Below are positions 34,301 to 44,769 of a DNA stretch of 64,000 nt, piece by piece. The first letter of the stretch is position 1. Each line of letters starts with the position of its first letter. The DNA is taken from assembly GCF_042477335.2 (NCBI RefSeq), contig NC_091256.1:24642501-24706500 (forward strand). The letters are read 5' to 3'. The notes under the pieces are model-generated. The model made no database searches and was not told the DNA's origin. It saw only the letters and a list, made by a program, of their open reading frames with translations. This DNA comes from Ovis canadensis (taxonomy: Eukaryota; Chordata; Mammalia; Artiodactyla; Bovidae). Made by a program: the position numbers and the translations under genes.

Positions 34301-34778
34301 ATTGTATTGTTTTTCCCGCCACTACTAACATTGCTAATCAAAACAATACTCTGTACTTGGGGATTGTTTAAAGAATTCCTGCTAAAGTTTCAGTGTCTCA
34401 GCTCCTTAAAGAAAATGTTCAAAACTTTAAAATGTTATGAAATAGTATAGATGCCTTGAAAGAGACAATGTGCACAAACTAGTCATTTAAAAAATGTTTT
34501 CTAGTAGTCCCTCCAAATCTAACACTGATTCTAAGTCCTACTAATTATTAATGAGGTTCAGTGTTAATTTAAGACTAAAGAAAACTGTGTTCCTATTAAC
34601 ATGAATGAAGTTTGGAAACAAGTTTTATGAGAAATAATGATTGGAAACATTGATGTATGTAGTTATATGTGGTTACCCACACAATATCTAAACACCTTCT
34701 TCTCCACTGATAACAGAATACCAGTTAGGGCAGTGGAAGAGGTGGACAATAATTTACTCAATTAAAAATGCTCAATGT
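34301..34778. other. Unassigned AT-rich DNA
   Basis: Nothing is recognised. Confidence 0.4.
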
Positions 34779-34923
34779 TGGGAATTCCTTGGTGGTCCAA
34801 TGATTAGGAATGCAAGTTTCCACTCCAGGGGTGCAGTTTTGATCCCTGGTCAGGGAAATAAGACCCTGTAAGCTGTGAGGAACACAGCCAAAGAAACAAA
34901 CAAAAAACAATAAAATAGACTAA
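34779..34923 (+). mobile_element. tRNA-derived SINE, CHR-like
   Basis: The opening 'gggaattccttggtggtcca' and 'tttgatccctggtcagggaa' follow the CHR-type cetartiodactyl SINE pattern, ending in an A-rich tail ('aaagaaacaaacaaaaaac'). There is no Bov-A body. Confidence 0.8.
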
Positions 34924-35499
34924 AATTTTATTTAAAAGAATAATAGAAGTTTTCATTGTTTTAAAAAATATTCACCCTTGCAAACACTTTTACTTTTAAA
35001 CTTGATCATGTGTCACACCTAATGATATGTAAGTGAGGTCATCTAATAAAGTTTGTTAAAAGGGGCCAACTTTGCCTACGTGCTCATTCTCAGCATTCAT
35101 TTTCTCATTAGTCTCAGCTAAGACATAGTCAAGATGCCTAGGATTATAGGAAATGGAGAAGAATTAAAAAGAACGAAAGAACAATTACCAGTATAATTTT
35201 TATAAAGAGTTCCAAAATGCCTTTCCTAAGATTTCCTGTCAGGATTCCTGAAACTGTGAATATGATGAGATATTTAATCAACAAGTATATCAAATTACAA
35301 GAGGGAATTTGTATGTGTAAATAAATTTCCTAATCAATTGACTTTTGGTGTTTTCAAAGGGAAGAGTTTTGGGGAAGGGACAATCTAATCACATGAGCCT
35401 CTTATATGCTGAGCATTTGGTTGGCTTCTATCTTCTAATAGGTATTTGTTTTCTTCTTCAATATTTAAAGCTAAATATTAGTGAAACCATCTGGTCCTC
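34924..35499. other. Unassigned AT-rich DNA
   Basis: Nothing is recognised. The plus-strand frame at 35345-35563 runs into a BovB and has no known domain. Confidence 0.4.
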
Positions 35500-36666
35500 T
35501 TTTCACTCTCCTCTTTCACTTTCATCAAGAGGCTCTTTAGTTCTTCTTCACTTTCTGCCTTAAGGGTGGTGTCATCTGCATGTCTGAGCTTATTGCTATT
35601 TCTCCTAGCAATCTCGAATCCAGCTTGTGCTTCACACAGCCCAGCATTTCTCATGATGTACTCTGCATATAAGTTAAATAAGCATGGTGACAATACACAT
35701 CCTTGCATACTCCTTTTCCTACTTGGAACCAGTCTGTTGTTTCATGTCCAGTTCTAACTGTTGCTTCCTGACCTGCATACGGATTTCTTAGAGGCAGGTC
35801 AGGTGGTCTGGTATTCCCATATTTTAAAGAATTTTCCACAGTTTATTGTGACCCACACAATCAAAGGCTTTGGCATAGTCAACAAAGCAGAAAGAGATGT
35901 TTTTTCTGGAACCCTCTTGGTCTAGTGGTTTTCTCCACGTTCTTCAATTTCAGTCTGAATTTGGCAATAAGGAGTTCATGATCTGAGCCACAGTCAGCTC
36001 CCAGTCTTGTTTTTGCTGACTGTATAGAGCTTCTCCATCTTTGGCTGCAAAGAATATAGTCAATCTGATATTGGTGTTGACCATCTGGTGATGTCCACAT
36101 GTAGAGTCTTCTCTTATGTTGATGGAAGAGGATGTTTGCTATGACCAGTGTGTTCTCTTGGCAGAACTCTATTAGCCTTTGCCCTGCTTCATTCCATATT
36201 CCAAGGCCAAATTTGCCTGTTTCTCCAGGTGTTTCTTGACTTCCTTCTTTTGGATTCCAGTCCCCTATAATGAAAAGGACATCTTTTTTGGGTGTTAGTT
36301 AGTTCTAAAAGGTCTTGTAGGTCTTCATAGAACTGTTCAACTTCAGCTTCTTCAACGTTACTGGTCAGCGTTAATTGGATTACTGTGATATTGAATGGTT
36401 TGCCTGGGAAACGAAGAGATCATTCTGTCAATTTTGAGATTGTATCTAAATACTGTATCTCAGGCTCTTTTGTTGACTATGACGGCTGCTCCATTTCCTC
36501 TAAGGGATTCCTGCCCACAGTAGTAGACATAATGGTCATCTAAGTTAAATTCAGCCATTCCAGTCCATTTTAGTTAGCTGATTCCTAGAATGTTGGATTC
36601 ACTTTTGTCATCTCCTGTTTGACCACTTCCAATTTGCCTTGATTCATGGGCTTAACATTTGGGTTC
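35500..36666 (-). mobile_element. BovB internal segment: endonuclease fused to RT by deletion
   Basis: Two BovB blocks in minus orientation are joined at about 35920. The right block (35920-36666) is endonuclease domain: the frame at 35879-36100 reads 'HQYQIDYILCSQRWRSSI' and 'GADCGSDHELLIAKFRLK', and the SDH residues are the catalytic end of an APE-type nuclease. The left block (35500-35920) is the C-terminal RT part with 'NSNKLRHADDTTL', where the YADD tyrosine has become H. Compared with other copies, about 0.9 kb between the two is missing, and the 3' tail is also absent. It is dead. Confidence 0.88.
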
Positions 36667-36744
36667 TATCTAACTCTATATCTATTAATTTGAATAAATA
36701 TAGAGTTATTCAAGATATCAATTCTTAAAGATTTTCACCTTTCA
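36667..36744. other. Short AT-rich spacer
   Basis: 'aactctatatctattaat' and 'tatagagtt' form a partial inverted repeat at the BovB edge. Otherwise unassigned. Confidence 0.3.
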
Positions 36745-37005
36745 GGTTATAATAATGTAACCTTGTATCCTGTTGTACTGAAGTAGACAAACTCCTATAA
36801 CAGAAGGATCATCTATCAAACACTCTGTTATGACAACTTTGGAGGCAATAATTTGTGTTATTAAAATGTCACAGTAAAAAACAACTTACATAGTTTGAAT
36901 CTATGACTAACAGGTGGTGCTTTTCTCTCATAGCCAAAATGAATGCAAACAGATTTTGAAAATGGAAGTTTTCAGTTTGGGAGCTATGCAGTTTGTGCCT
37001 TTCAA
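36745..37005. repeat. Unidentified repeat, copy 2
   Basis: This is the uninterrupted counterpart of 31395-31481 plus 32097-32290, in the same orientation and about 5 kb away. Similarity by eye is clear over some 230 bp. No protein frame is shared. Confidence 0.6.
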
Positions 37006-37012
37006 GTTTCCT

Positions 37013-37367
37013 GTTCTATTCATCTATGTTATCAAATTTAAGAACATACATTTGTTCGTAATATTCACTTATACTTTTAATTCCGTGAGATTAGTGAGAT
37101 TAGTAGTGATACCACTTTCATTTTAGATATTACTAATTTGTATCCCCCCCTCCTCCCCCATCTCCTCATTCTCTTCATCTTTATTAGCATATTTATAGTT
37201 TTTTTAGTTTGTGAAACATTTCAAAAATCGGATTTTAGTATTAATTTCTTATTGGCTTCCTATTTTCAATTTCATTGATTTCTCTACATATTTTTACTAT
37301 TTTATTTCTTCTGCTTACTTGAGGTTGAATTTGTTGCTCTTCCTCTAGTTGTGTATATTAGAAGTTT
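37013..37367 (-). mobile_element. Old L1 ORF2 region, part 1
   Basis: Antisense L1 ORF2 pattern: 'catctatgttatcaaattta', 'tactaatttgtatcc', 'tcattgatttctctacatat', 'atttcttctgcttacttgag'. It is cut by a BovB at 37368 and continues at 37682. Confidence 0.75.
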
Positions 37368-37681
37368 CAGTTCAGTTGCTCAGTCATGTCCGACTCTTTG
37401 TGACTCCATGGACTGCAGCATGCCAGGCTTCCCTGTCCATCACCAACTCCTGGAGCTTTTTTAAACTTATGTCCATTGAGTCAGTGATGCCATCCAACCA
37501 TCTCATCCTCTGTCGTCCCCTTCTCCTCCCGCCTTCAATCTTTCCCAGCATCAGGATCTTTTCTAATGAGATAGCTCTTCGCATCAGGTGGCCAAAGTAC
37601 TGGAGCTTCAGCTTCAGCATCAGTCCTTCCAATGAACACTCAGGACTGCTTTCCTTTAGGATGGACTGGTTGGATCTCCTT
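37368..37681 (-). mobile_element. BovB 3' end with 11 bp TSD
   Basis: A 314 bp insertion runs from 'cagttcagttgctcagtcat' to 'ggatctcctt', close to consensus. It is flanked by attagaagttt (37357-37367) and attagaagctt (37682-37692). The minus-strand frame at 37384-37632 is the usual run of open sequence in the BovB tail and not a known protein. Confidence 0.93.
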
Positions 37682-38057
37682 ATTAGAAGCTTAGATTTTT
37701 ATATTTTATATTTTTCTCTAATATATGTATTCAATGTTAAAAATTTCCCTCTGCACACTATTTCTCTAAAACCACTATTTTTCTTTTTTATTTTAATTTA
37801 GTCCAAATTGTGTGTGTGTGTGTGTTTTGTATATCTCTTGAGACAAATTTTATGACCTTTGAAATAGATAAATATATAGCTTTTAGTTGCATCATATTTG
37901 GGAATTTCCCAGGTATCTATCTGACATTTAATTTCTAGTTTCATTCCCTTGTGGTCTAATAACATAGCCTGTTTTATTTCTATTCCTTTGACTCTATTAA
38001 CTGTTATAGCTGATAATACATTCTATCTTGGGTGAATGTTCCATGTAAGCTTGAGAA

Positions 38058-38060
<3 letters not shown>
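37682..38060 (-). mobile_element. Old L1 ORF2 region, part 2
   Basis: This continues part 1: 'ttccctctgcacactatttc', 'tttcattcccttgtggtcta', 'gggtgaatgttccatgtaag'. A short (TG)n run sits at 37809-37827. It leads into the (TA)n tract. Confidence 0.75.

Positions 38061-38124
<64 letters not shown>
38061..38124. repeat. (TA)n microsatellite, about 32 units
   Basis: An uninterrupted TA dinucleotide run of 64 bp lies inside L1 sequence, where 'gaatgtgtattctg' is normally found. It is likely length-variable between individuals. It also creates a false repetitive IY-rich open frame on both strands. Confidence 0.97.
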
Positions 38125-38125
<1 letters not shown>

Positions 38126-38142
38126 TTCTGTCTTTGAGTAGA

Positions 38143-39129
38143 AGCCCTGTCCATCACCAACTCCCAGAGCTTGGTCAAACTTATGTCCATCGAGTTGGTG
38201 ATGCCATCCAACCACCTCATCCTCTATCATCCCATTCTCCTCCTGCCTTCAATCTTTCCCAGCATCATGGTCTTTTCCAATAAATCAGCTCTTTGCATCA
38301 GGTGGTCAAAGTACTGGAACTTCAACTTCCGCATCAGATCTTCCAATGAATAGTCAAGAATGATTTCCTTTAGGATGGACTGGTTAGATCTCCTTGCAGT
38401 CCAAGGGACTCTCATCAGTCTTCTCCAACTCACAGTTCAAAAGCATCAATTCTTGGCATTCAGCTTTCTTTATGGTCCAACTCTCACATCCATACATGAG
38501 TACTAAAAAAACCATAGCTTTGGTTAGACAGATCTTTGTCAGCAATGTAGTGTCTCTGCTTTTTAATATGCTGTCTAGGTTGGCCATAACTTTTCTTCCA
38601 AGGAGCAAACGTTTTTTAATTTCATGTTTGCAGTCACCATCTGCAGTGATTTGGAACCAAAAAAATATTCTCACATTTTCCATTGTTTCCCCATTTATTT
38701 GCCAGGCAGTGAAGAGACCAGATGCCATGATCTTAGTTTTCTGAATGTTGAGCTTTAAGCCAACTTTTTCCATTCTCCTCTTTCACTTTCATCAAGAGGC
38801 TCTTTAGTTCTTCTTTGCTTTCTGCCATAAGGGTGGTGTCATCTGTATATCTGAGGTTATTGATATTTCTCCCAGCAACCTTGATTCCAGCTTGTAGTTC
38901 ATCCAGACCAGCATTTCACATGATGTACTCTGCATATACGTTAAATAAGCAGAGTGACAGTATAAAGCCTTGTCTTACTCCTTTCCCAGTTTAGAACCAG
39001 TCTGTTGTTTCATATCCAGTTCTAACTGTTGCTTCCTGACCTGCATACAGATGCCTCAGAAGCCAGGTAAGGTGGTCTGGTATTTCCATCTCTTTAAGAA
39101 TTTTTCACAGTTTGTAGTGATCCACATAG
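38143..39129 (-). mobile_element. BovB (-), about 1 kb
   Basis: The copy starts inside the tail ('agccctgtccatcaccaact', so the last ~50 bp of BovB are missing). It runs up through the C-terminal RT frame (38384-38773: '[14 protein letters not shown]', 'HEIKKRLLLGRKVM') and on to 'cacagtttgtagtgatccac'. The YADD region near 38840 is outside any long frame. It sits beside the (TA)n tract within an old L1. Confidence 0.92.
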
Positions 39130-39170
39130 CTTTTTAAGCCACTTTTTTCACTATCCTCTTTCACTTTCAT
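39130..39170 (-). mobile_element. Detached 41 bp BovB piece
   Basis: 'ctttttaagccacttttttc' plus 'cctctttcactttcat' repeats the BovB stretch at 38754-38794 of the element just to its left. It is out of order relative to the consensus. Confidence 0.8.
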
Positions 39171-39520
39171 AGTTGATTGATAATGTTCAGGTGAAATATA
39201 TTGTTATTGATTTTCTACTTAATAAGTAACTGAAAGAGGACTATGAAAGTTCCAGCTATAGCAATGGATTTGTCCTTTCCCCTTGCAATTCTATCAGTAT
39301 TTCCTCATATAGTTGTACATTGTATTATTAGATGCATCCCTATTTTGCATTGCTATATCCTACAGAGTGTTTATATATGTGTGTGTTGGTGAAGGGGCAA
39401 TTCCTTTATTTTTCTGTAATATTATTCCTAATATTTTTGTTATATTTGAATTCTACTTTGTCTGAAAAAAATACAACTACTCCTGTTTCTTTTCATTACT
39501 ATTAGTGTGATGTATTATTC
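39171..39520 (-). mobile_element. Old L1 ORF2 region, part 3
   Basis: Further ORF2 antisense pattern after the BovB: 'ttcaggtgaaatatattg', 'ttgtacattgtattattaga', 'ttctactttgtctgaaaaaa', 'aactactcctgtttctttt'. Confidence 0.65.
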
Positions 39521-39615
39521 TTTATTTATTTTTTTATTGAAGCATAATTGATTAACTCCATTGTGTTGGTTTCATGTGTACAGCCAAGTAACTCAGTTTT
39601 ATCTATACGTGTATC
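39521..39615 (-). mobile_element. Old L1 3'UTR fragment
   Basis: 'tttattgaagcataattgat' and 'tcatgtgtacagccaagtaa' match the L1 3'UTR region that is also visible at 6215-6270. This is a second L1 copy abutting the previous one. Confidence 0.65.
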
Positions 39616-39655
39616 TTACAGAAAAACCTAAATGAACTTTTTGGCCAATCCAATA
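39616..39655 (-). mobile_element. Mariner-type terminal fragment
   Basis: The reverse complement reads TATTGGATTGGCCAAAAAG and then TTCATTTAGGTTTTTCTGTAA. This corresponds to the terminal inverted repeat end of the bovine mariner family as I remember it. Only about 40 bp of one end is present, and the second terminus is not seen nearby. Confidence 0.6.
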
Positions 39656-40800
39656 AATATCCAGTTTTGCTGGCACCATTTATTGAAAAATTATTCTTTT
39701 GATAGTTTTCTGCTTGAAGCACAGTGGTTGAAAACCAATATAAGAGCTTATTTTTGGACTCGGAATTACATTTCTTTGATCTGTACATCTATGCTATGCC
39801 AATACCACACTGCTTCAATTAATGAAGCTTTACAGGTTTAAGTTTTTAAAGTGAGACGTTTGAATCTTTCGTCTTGTGTTTCAAGATTTATCAGGTTCTT
39901 CTGTGTACCTTGGATACTTGTCAGTTTACATGGAAAAGACTGCTTGAATTTTGATAAGAGATTATTTTGACTTGTTTAATCAATTTGTGGAATATTAACA
40001 TTTTAATAATATTAGTTCTTCTGACCCATAAATATGGTATATCTTTCCCCTTACTTAGGTCTCTCTCAATTTTCTAATTTTTCAAATTTGTTAATTTGTG
40101 TCTGTTTAGTCCCACACTTCTTTTGTTAAATTTATTTAAAATATTTTAGTCTTTCTAATGCTTGTAAATTCAATTGTTTTCTTCCTTTCATATTTAAGTG
40201 TTTATTGATTGTGTTTAGAAATATACTTAATATTTTATATGTGTCTTGCATCCTGCAACTTTACTGAAATTATTAGTTTTGGTAGTCCTGTATATGAGTA
40301 TGTACATGTGTTTTTGTCTGTATGTATCCCTTGGTATTTTCTATATACAAGATAATGTCATCTGTGTGTCCAACTTTATATCTTCCTTTATAGTCTGGAT
40401 GTCTTTTATGTGTTTTACTTAACTAATTTATCTAACTAAAACCTCCAGTAAAATGTCAAGTAGCAATGATTGAAACAGATATCCTTATCTTCTTAGGGAG
40501 AAAAAATAGCCATTCACTATTAAATATAATATTAATATGTTTGGTTGGTTTTACAGATGGTTTTTTGACAGTTTAGATATTTCCTCTTAGTGTGTTGGGT
40601 ATTTTTATCATGAAAGTGTATTGAATTTGTTAGGTGGGTTTTGTTTCTTTTGAGAAAATTTGTTTCTTACCTCATCCTATTAATAAGGTATATTTCATTG
40701 ATATTCATATGTTAAATCAATCTTGCATCTTAAGATGATTCTCACTTGATCATGGTGTATAATCCTTTTACTATGTTTCTTGAGTCTTCATACTTTTTAA
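39656..40800 (-). mobile_element. Old L1 ORF2 fragment
   Basis: The L1 antisense order continues with 'tatccagttttgctggcacc', 'taccacactgcttcaattaa', 'agataatgtcatctgtgtgt', 'aagcaatgattg'-like text and 'gatcatggtgtataatcctt'. It has many indels and no usable frame. Confidence 0.75.
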
Positions 40801-41039
40801 GAATGTTTTCATAAAGGATATTCCTTTGTAGTGTTTTTTTTTTTTTTCACTAGACTAAGGCATAGACAGAAAGAAAAAGTGTCCCACATTCTTCTTGGCT
40901 CCACATGCCAGGAACAGAACAAATGAAAGAGGTTGACTGTGTGTATGCTGTAACTCAGATGCCTCAGACGTTCACTTGTCTTACTGAGATTTAGTGGGTG
41001 CTGTCTCTTCATTTGCTAAATGACTTTAGGATAATTTCT

Positions 41040-41760
41040 GGAGACTTTTTCCTATACTGTCAGCAGTTACATGGTTGTTTCACCAGGGAAACGTTCTGCC
41101 ATGTTTTTCACAACTCTATTCTAAAGGTCAATCTCCAGTTTTTATTCTTAAAAGATATTTTCAATTGAAATAGAAAGTTATAATCTTGCCATCTGCTGCC
41201 TATCATTTTCTGTTTAAAAACCAGCTGTGTGTTTTCATTTTTCTCCTTTGATGGTAACCCTTCTTCCATTCTCTAGCTGCTTTTAATATTTTTTTCCTCT
41301 ATACTCATGGTTTAGATTTCAAGAGTTGTACTATAATGTCTCTAAACATGTATATGTGCATGTTTGTGCCTGGAATATTATTTCTGCCCATTTCATTTCT
41401 CTGTTCCTTTGTAATAAAATAATGTATATATTAGTCTTAATACCTCAATGTCCTATACCTCTGACACACTTCTTTCTAGTCTTCCCCTTTTTCTTTCTAT
41501 TTTAATTTATTGTGCTCTACACACTTGCATTCTGATTCACAAGTGTCCAATCTTGTTGTGTCCAATATCCTTTTAAGCATAAATATTTTTCCTTAACATT
41601 CACTATTTTATCAACTTTATTTTATTGAAATGAATTTTTATTGATTCAGATTTTCTTGTCATATTTTTCTTTTGAATATCTTATTTCCCCTTGGTTTTAG
41701 TCATGAAGTTCTGTTTTCTGCCTCTTTTTAGTCATGACATCACTTTTTCTGCAGTGCCTT
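41040..41760 (-). mobile_element. Ancient L1/HAL1 ORF1-region fragment (possible)
   Basis: 'gatggtaacccttcttccat', 'ctagctgcttttaatatttt' and 'ttgtactataatgtctctaa' resemble the antisense ORF1 region of old L1/HAL1. Boundaries are uncertain. Confidence 0.45.
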
Positions 41761-43014
41761 TGTTTTACCTATCCACAGATTTAGTTTAAATAGTTTTAGG
41801 GCCTCCCAGTGTTCTCTTCCTTCTTGGAGGACTCCACATTACTAAACAAATCGGGGGACTGTATGGATTCAAGGCTGGATTGCAGTCCTTGAAAGCCTCA
41901 GTCACCTCTATTTAGCTTATGACTCTTTAGGGTTTTCAGCTGACCATCGGGTGTTTTCTGCAGGATTCTTCACGTGAGCAGGTCCAGAAATTTAATATTT
42001 GTCTCAGCAACCTGCTGAAAATCTCAACTCTAATTTTCAGCACCTTTCCATTACAGGATTGGGCAAAGGATCCTATGGAGGAAAGACACCATTTGCTTGA
42101 GGTTACTCAAGTCTTTGCCACTCTGCTGGTTTGCTTCATTGTCTCCCACAAGAGCCATTTGTAGGCCCAGGATAAAAGCTTCGCTTGAGCTCAAGTTTCT
42201 ATCTGAAGCTTTATTTCTTTCTGGAGTCTTACCCCCTTTAGTGCTTTTTGCCTTAGCTTCTCTGCTGCCTTCAAACATTTTATAGTTGTCTGCCAGAACA
42301 CTTGTCTGCTGCCAGCAACATCATCAGCAGAAAAGGATTTAATACAATGAATCTGGCACTCGGAAATGTATTGGAAACATTGAAAGAGTTGTCTCCATGA
42401 TTGAGTCTAGGATAAATACCAGTGTCAACAATGCTAACTAATCTCGCTCTCCTCTGAGCAGCTTTTACCTCTTCCTCAAGCAGATAGCTGGGAAACCAAG
42501 AGGGGGACCCTGGAAATAATTGACTTAAAGAATATCACCCCATAGATATGGTCAAGATACCAGGAACCTGATGATACCACCAGTGCTCTGGACCCTCTTG
42601 CTGCTACTGATTAAACATTATCTTGCTGCTGCGGACAAACAGATGAACCTCATCACCCATGGCTATCAGAGCATTAGTCTTGGGCACAGGAAGTTAGCTT
42701 TGGGCATAGGAAGTTAGTCACTCTGGCTTTCTTAATTGTAAGAGAGTGTTTGAAAATTCTATGTAGTGAGAATTAGTATAATGTAGTTTATTGTTCCTTC
42801 ATTTAATATTAACATTGCTACTTTAAAATTAAAAAGTAAAAAGACATATATACTCCTTCTGCTTCTCCAATTTGGAAAGGTTGAACTGATATTCTACCAA
42901 AGTGTTCCTATTTTTAATATGATTTTGATATACTAAATAATTTTTAACACAATCATTTTCATCATTTAAATTTAGCAAGCAAACTATCTAGTAGATTCCT
43001 TGAGATTTCTAGAA
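41761..43014. other. Unassigned DNA with a short tandem duplication
   Basis: A direct repeat ttgggcayaggaagttag lies at 42680-42697 and 42700-42717. Two overlapping opposite-strand frames near 42051-42285 show no recognisable domain. Nothing else is assigned. Confidence 0.4.
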
Positions 43015-43190
43015 GGGAATGCAGAAGACCCGGGTTCCATCCCTGGGTCAGGAAGCTCCCCTGGAGAAGAGAATGGCTATCCATTCCAGTATTCTTGCCT
43101 GAAAAATCCCTGAAAAATGGACAGAGGAACCCGGAGGGCTACTGTCCATGGGGCCTCAAAGAGTCAGACCTGAATGAGCAACTAACACTT
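43015..43190 (+). mobile_element. SINE Bov-tA, 5'-shortened
   Basis: 'acccgggttccatccctggg', 'ccattccagtattcttgcct' and 'caaagagtcagacctgaatg' mark the element. A local duplication 'aaaaatccctgaaaaat' lies near 43105-43120. Confidence 0.88.
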
Positions 43191-43369
43191 TATTTCTTTA
43201 GATAATCTCATAGATCCCCTGGGGTTTCTAGGAGGAATACAAGTAAAGATACCTTGTGCTATTTTTACTTTTTGCTGCCTTACTCTTATAATTCTTGTGG
43301 TTATATATTAAAATTAGTGGATTTAAGAATAAATACTATTAAGCAGCTTGTTGTGGGGAGAGAGCAAAT

Positions 43370-43760
43370 TAGCCGAGATGGCATATTCAGGCCTCTCATC
43401 CAACATTTTGTAAATAATGACTAAGTTACAGCTGAGATCATTTATAGCACTGTTCATGCACATCACAAGATACCTGCTTGGTCACAGGTTGAGTGCTATA
43501 TGCATATGTGAGCTCCACCTGGAAAGTGTGGCATTACTGCTGTGTCTGCTGGCTCAGCCATGAGAGGGGAGAATACAGCATATTTACTGCAGTGGCTGCT
43601 GCACCTACCACCAGAGAATATTGTTGTGACTGCTTCTTCCAGCCTGTTAGCTTGTGCCTTGCCTACCCTGGGTTCAGCAAACAGTGCCAACAGTGTGAAC
43701 AGCAAGGCAACTGGCCTCATGAACAGGATCAAGACACTTGTTCAAATTAAAATCATTATA
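43370..43760. other. Unidentified GC-richer island
   Basis: This stretch is less AT-rich than its neighbours and open in three frames (43493-43750 and 43542-43766 plus; 43496-43732 minus). The peptides differ between frames and none resembles a known domain. It could be an LTR remnant or a decayed processed pseudogene. No poly(A) tail or TSD is evident. Confidence 0.35.
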
Positions 43761-43826
43761 AAATAGCTATAAACTCTTTCTGAGTAAACTAAAATCTATA
43801 ATGTGAAAGATACTTAAGTAGAAAGA

Positions 43827-44038
43827 AAAGTAAAAGTGAAGTCGCTCTGTCATGTCTGACTTTTTGCAACCCCATGAACTGTAGCCTACCAGTCTCCTTC
43901 TTCCATGGGATTTTCCAGGCAAGAGTACTGGAGTGGGTTGCCATTTCCTTCTCCAGGGGATCTTCCCAACCCAGGGATTGAACCTGGGTCTCCTGCATTG
44001 CAGGCAGACGCTTTACCATCTGAGCCACCAGGAAAGCT
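43827..44038 (-). mobile_element. SINE Bov-tA, full length
   Basis: 'gtcatgtctgactttttgca', 'gggttgccatttccttctcc' and 'tgagccaccaggaaagct' define a near-consensus antisense copy. Confidence 0.93.
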
Positions 44039-44299
44039 GGATCCCCCTCTTGGTGTTAATTTTAATATATTTATTTCATTCTGTGTCCTTTTCCCATATT
44101 TTGTAATAAAATAGCACTTCAATGACTTCTTATTAATACTTATAAAACTGCTATCTTTTAATTGTTAAAAAATGGAAGTATCACCCATATTTTAATCTGG
44201 AAGTTAAGCTACTTTAAAAATACTTTATTTCTCTGATTACTATTGAGCTAGATAAAAGGTTAGCAAATGCAGTCACTTGGCCTAGTTACAGAGTTTCAA

Positions 44300-44455
44300 C
44301 GGTACACAATCATGTGCTTTTGTGTACCTATCTTCTGTGACTGCTTCCATACTGAAAGAGCTGAGTCAAATTGTTACAATGGAGATGTCTGGCTGGCAAA
44401 GACTAAAATGTCTATCACCTGGATTTTTACAGAAAGAAAAACAAAATCAGTGATG
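44300..44455. mobile_element. Probable hAT-Charlie DNA transposon remnant
   Basis: 'tctgtgactgcttccatact', 'gagctgagtcaaattgttac', 'tctggctggcaaagactaaa' and 'ctggatttttacagaaag' follow, with divergence, a hAT-family pattern I remember ('ggctgctttcgcgctacaac...ctggccctttacagaaaaag'). The subfamily cannot be named. Confidence 0.45.
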
Positions 44456-44526
44456 CCTAGATATAATATCTTTTATTTAAACATTTGTGTTTATTTCTGT
44501 AAACTATCTATTTATACTGTTTACTG

Positions 44527-44733
44527 GTGGTGGTTGTTAAGTCGCTAAATTGTGTCTCACTCTTGAGACCCCACGGACTATAGCCAACCAGGCTCCTCTG
44601 TCCGTGGAATTCTCCAGGCAAGAATACAGGTATAGATTACCATTTCCTTCTCCAGGGGATCTTCCTGACCCAGGGATTGAACATGCATCCCCTCCATTTC
44701 AAGCGTATTCTTTACCACTGAGCCACCAGGGAT
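44527..44733 (-). mobile_element. SINE Bov-tA
   Basis: 'gaattctccaggcaagaata', 'ggatcttcctgacccaggga' and 'actgagccaccagggat' in antisense. Full length, moderately diverged. Confidence 0.9.
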
Positions 44734-44769
44734 TATTCTGTTGGCACATTTTTAATTGGGATTATTATC

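Noticed and set aside
37997..38283. Repetitive IYIYIY peptides on both strands
   Set aside because: They are translations of the (TA)n microsatellite.
42051..42285. Opposed 75- and 62-codon frames
   Set aside because: They overlap each other in unassigned DNA, with no domain and no splice or promoter context I can defend.
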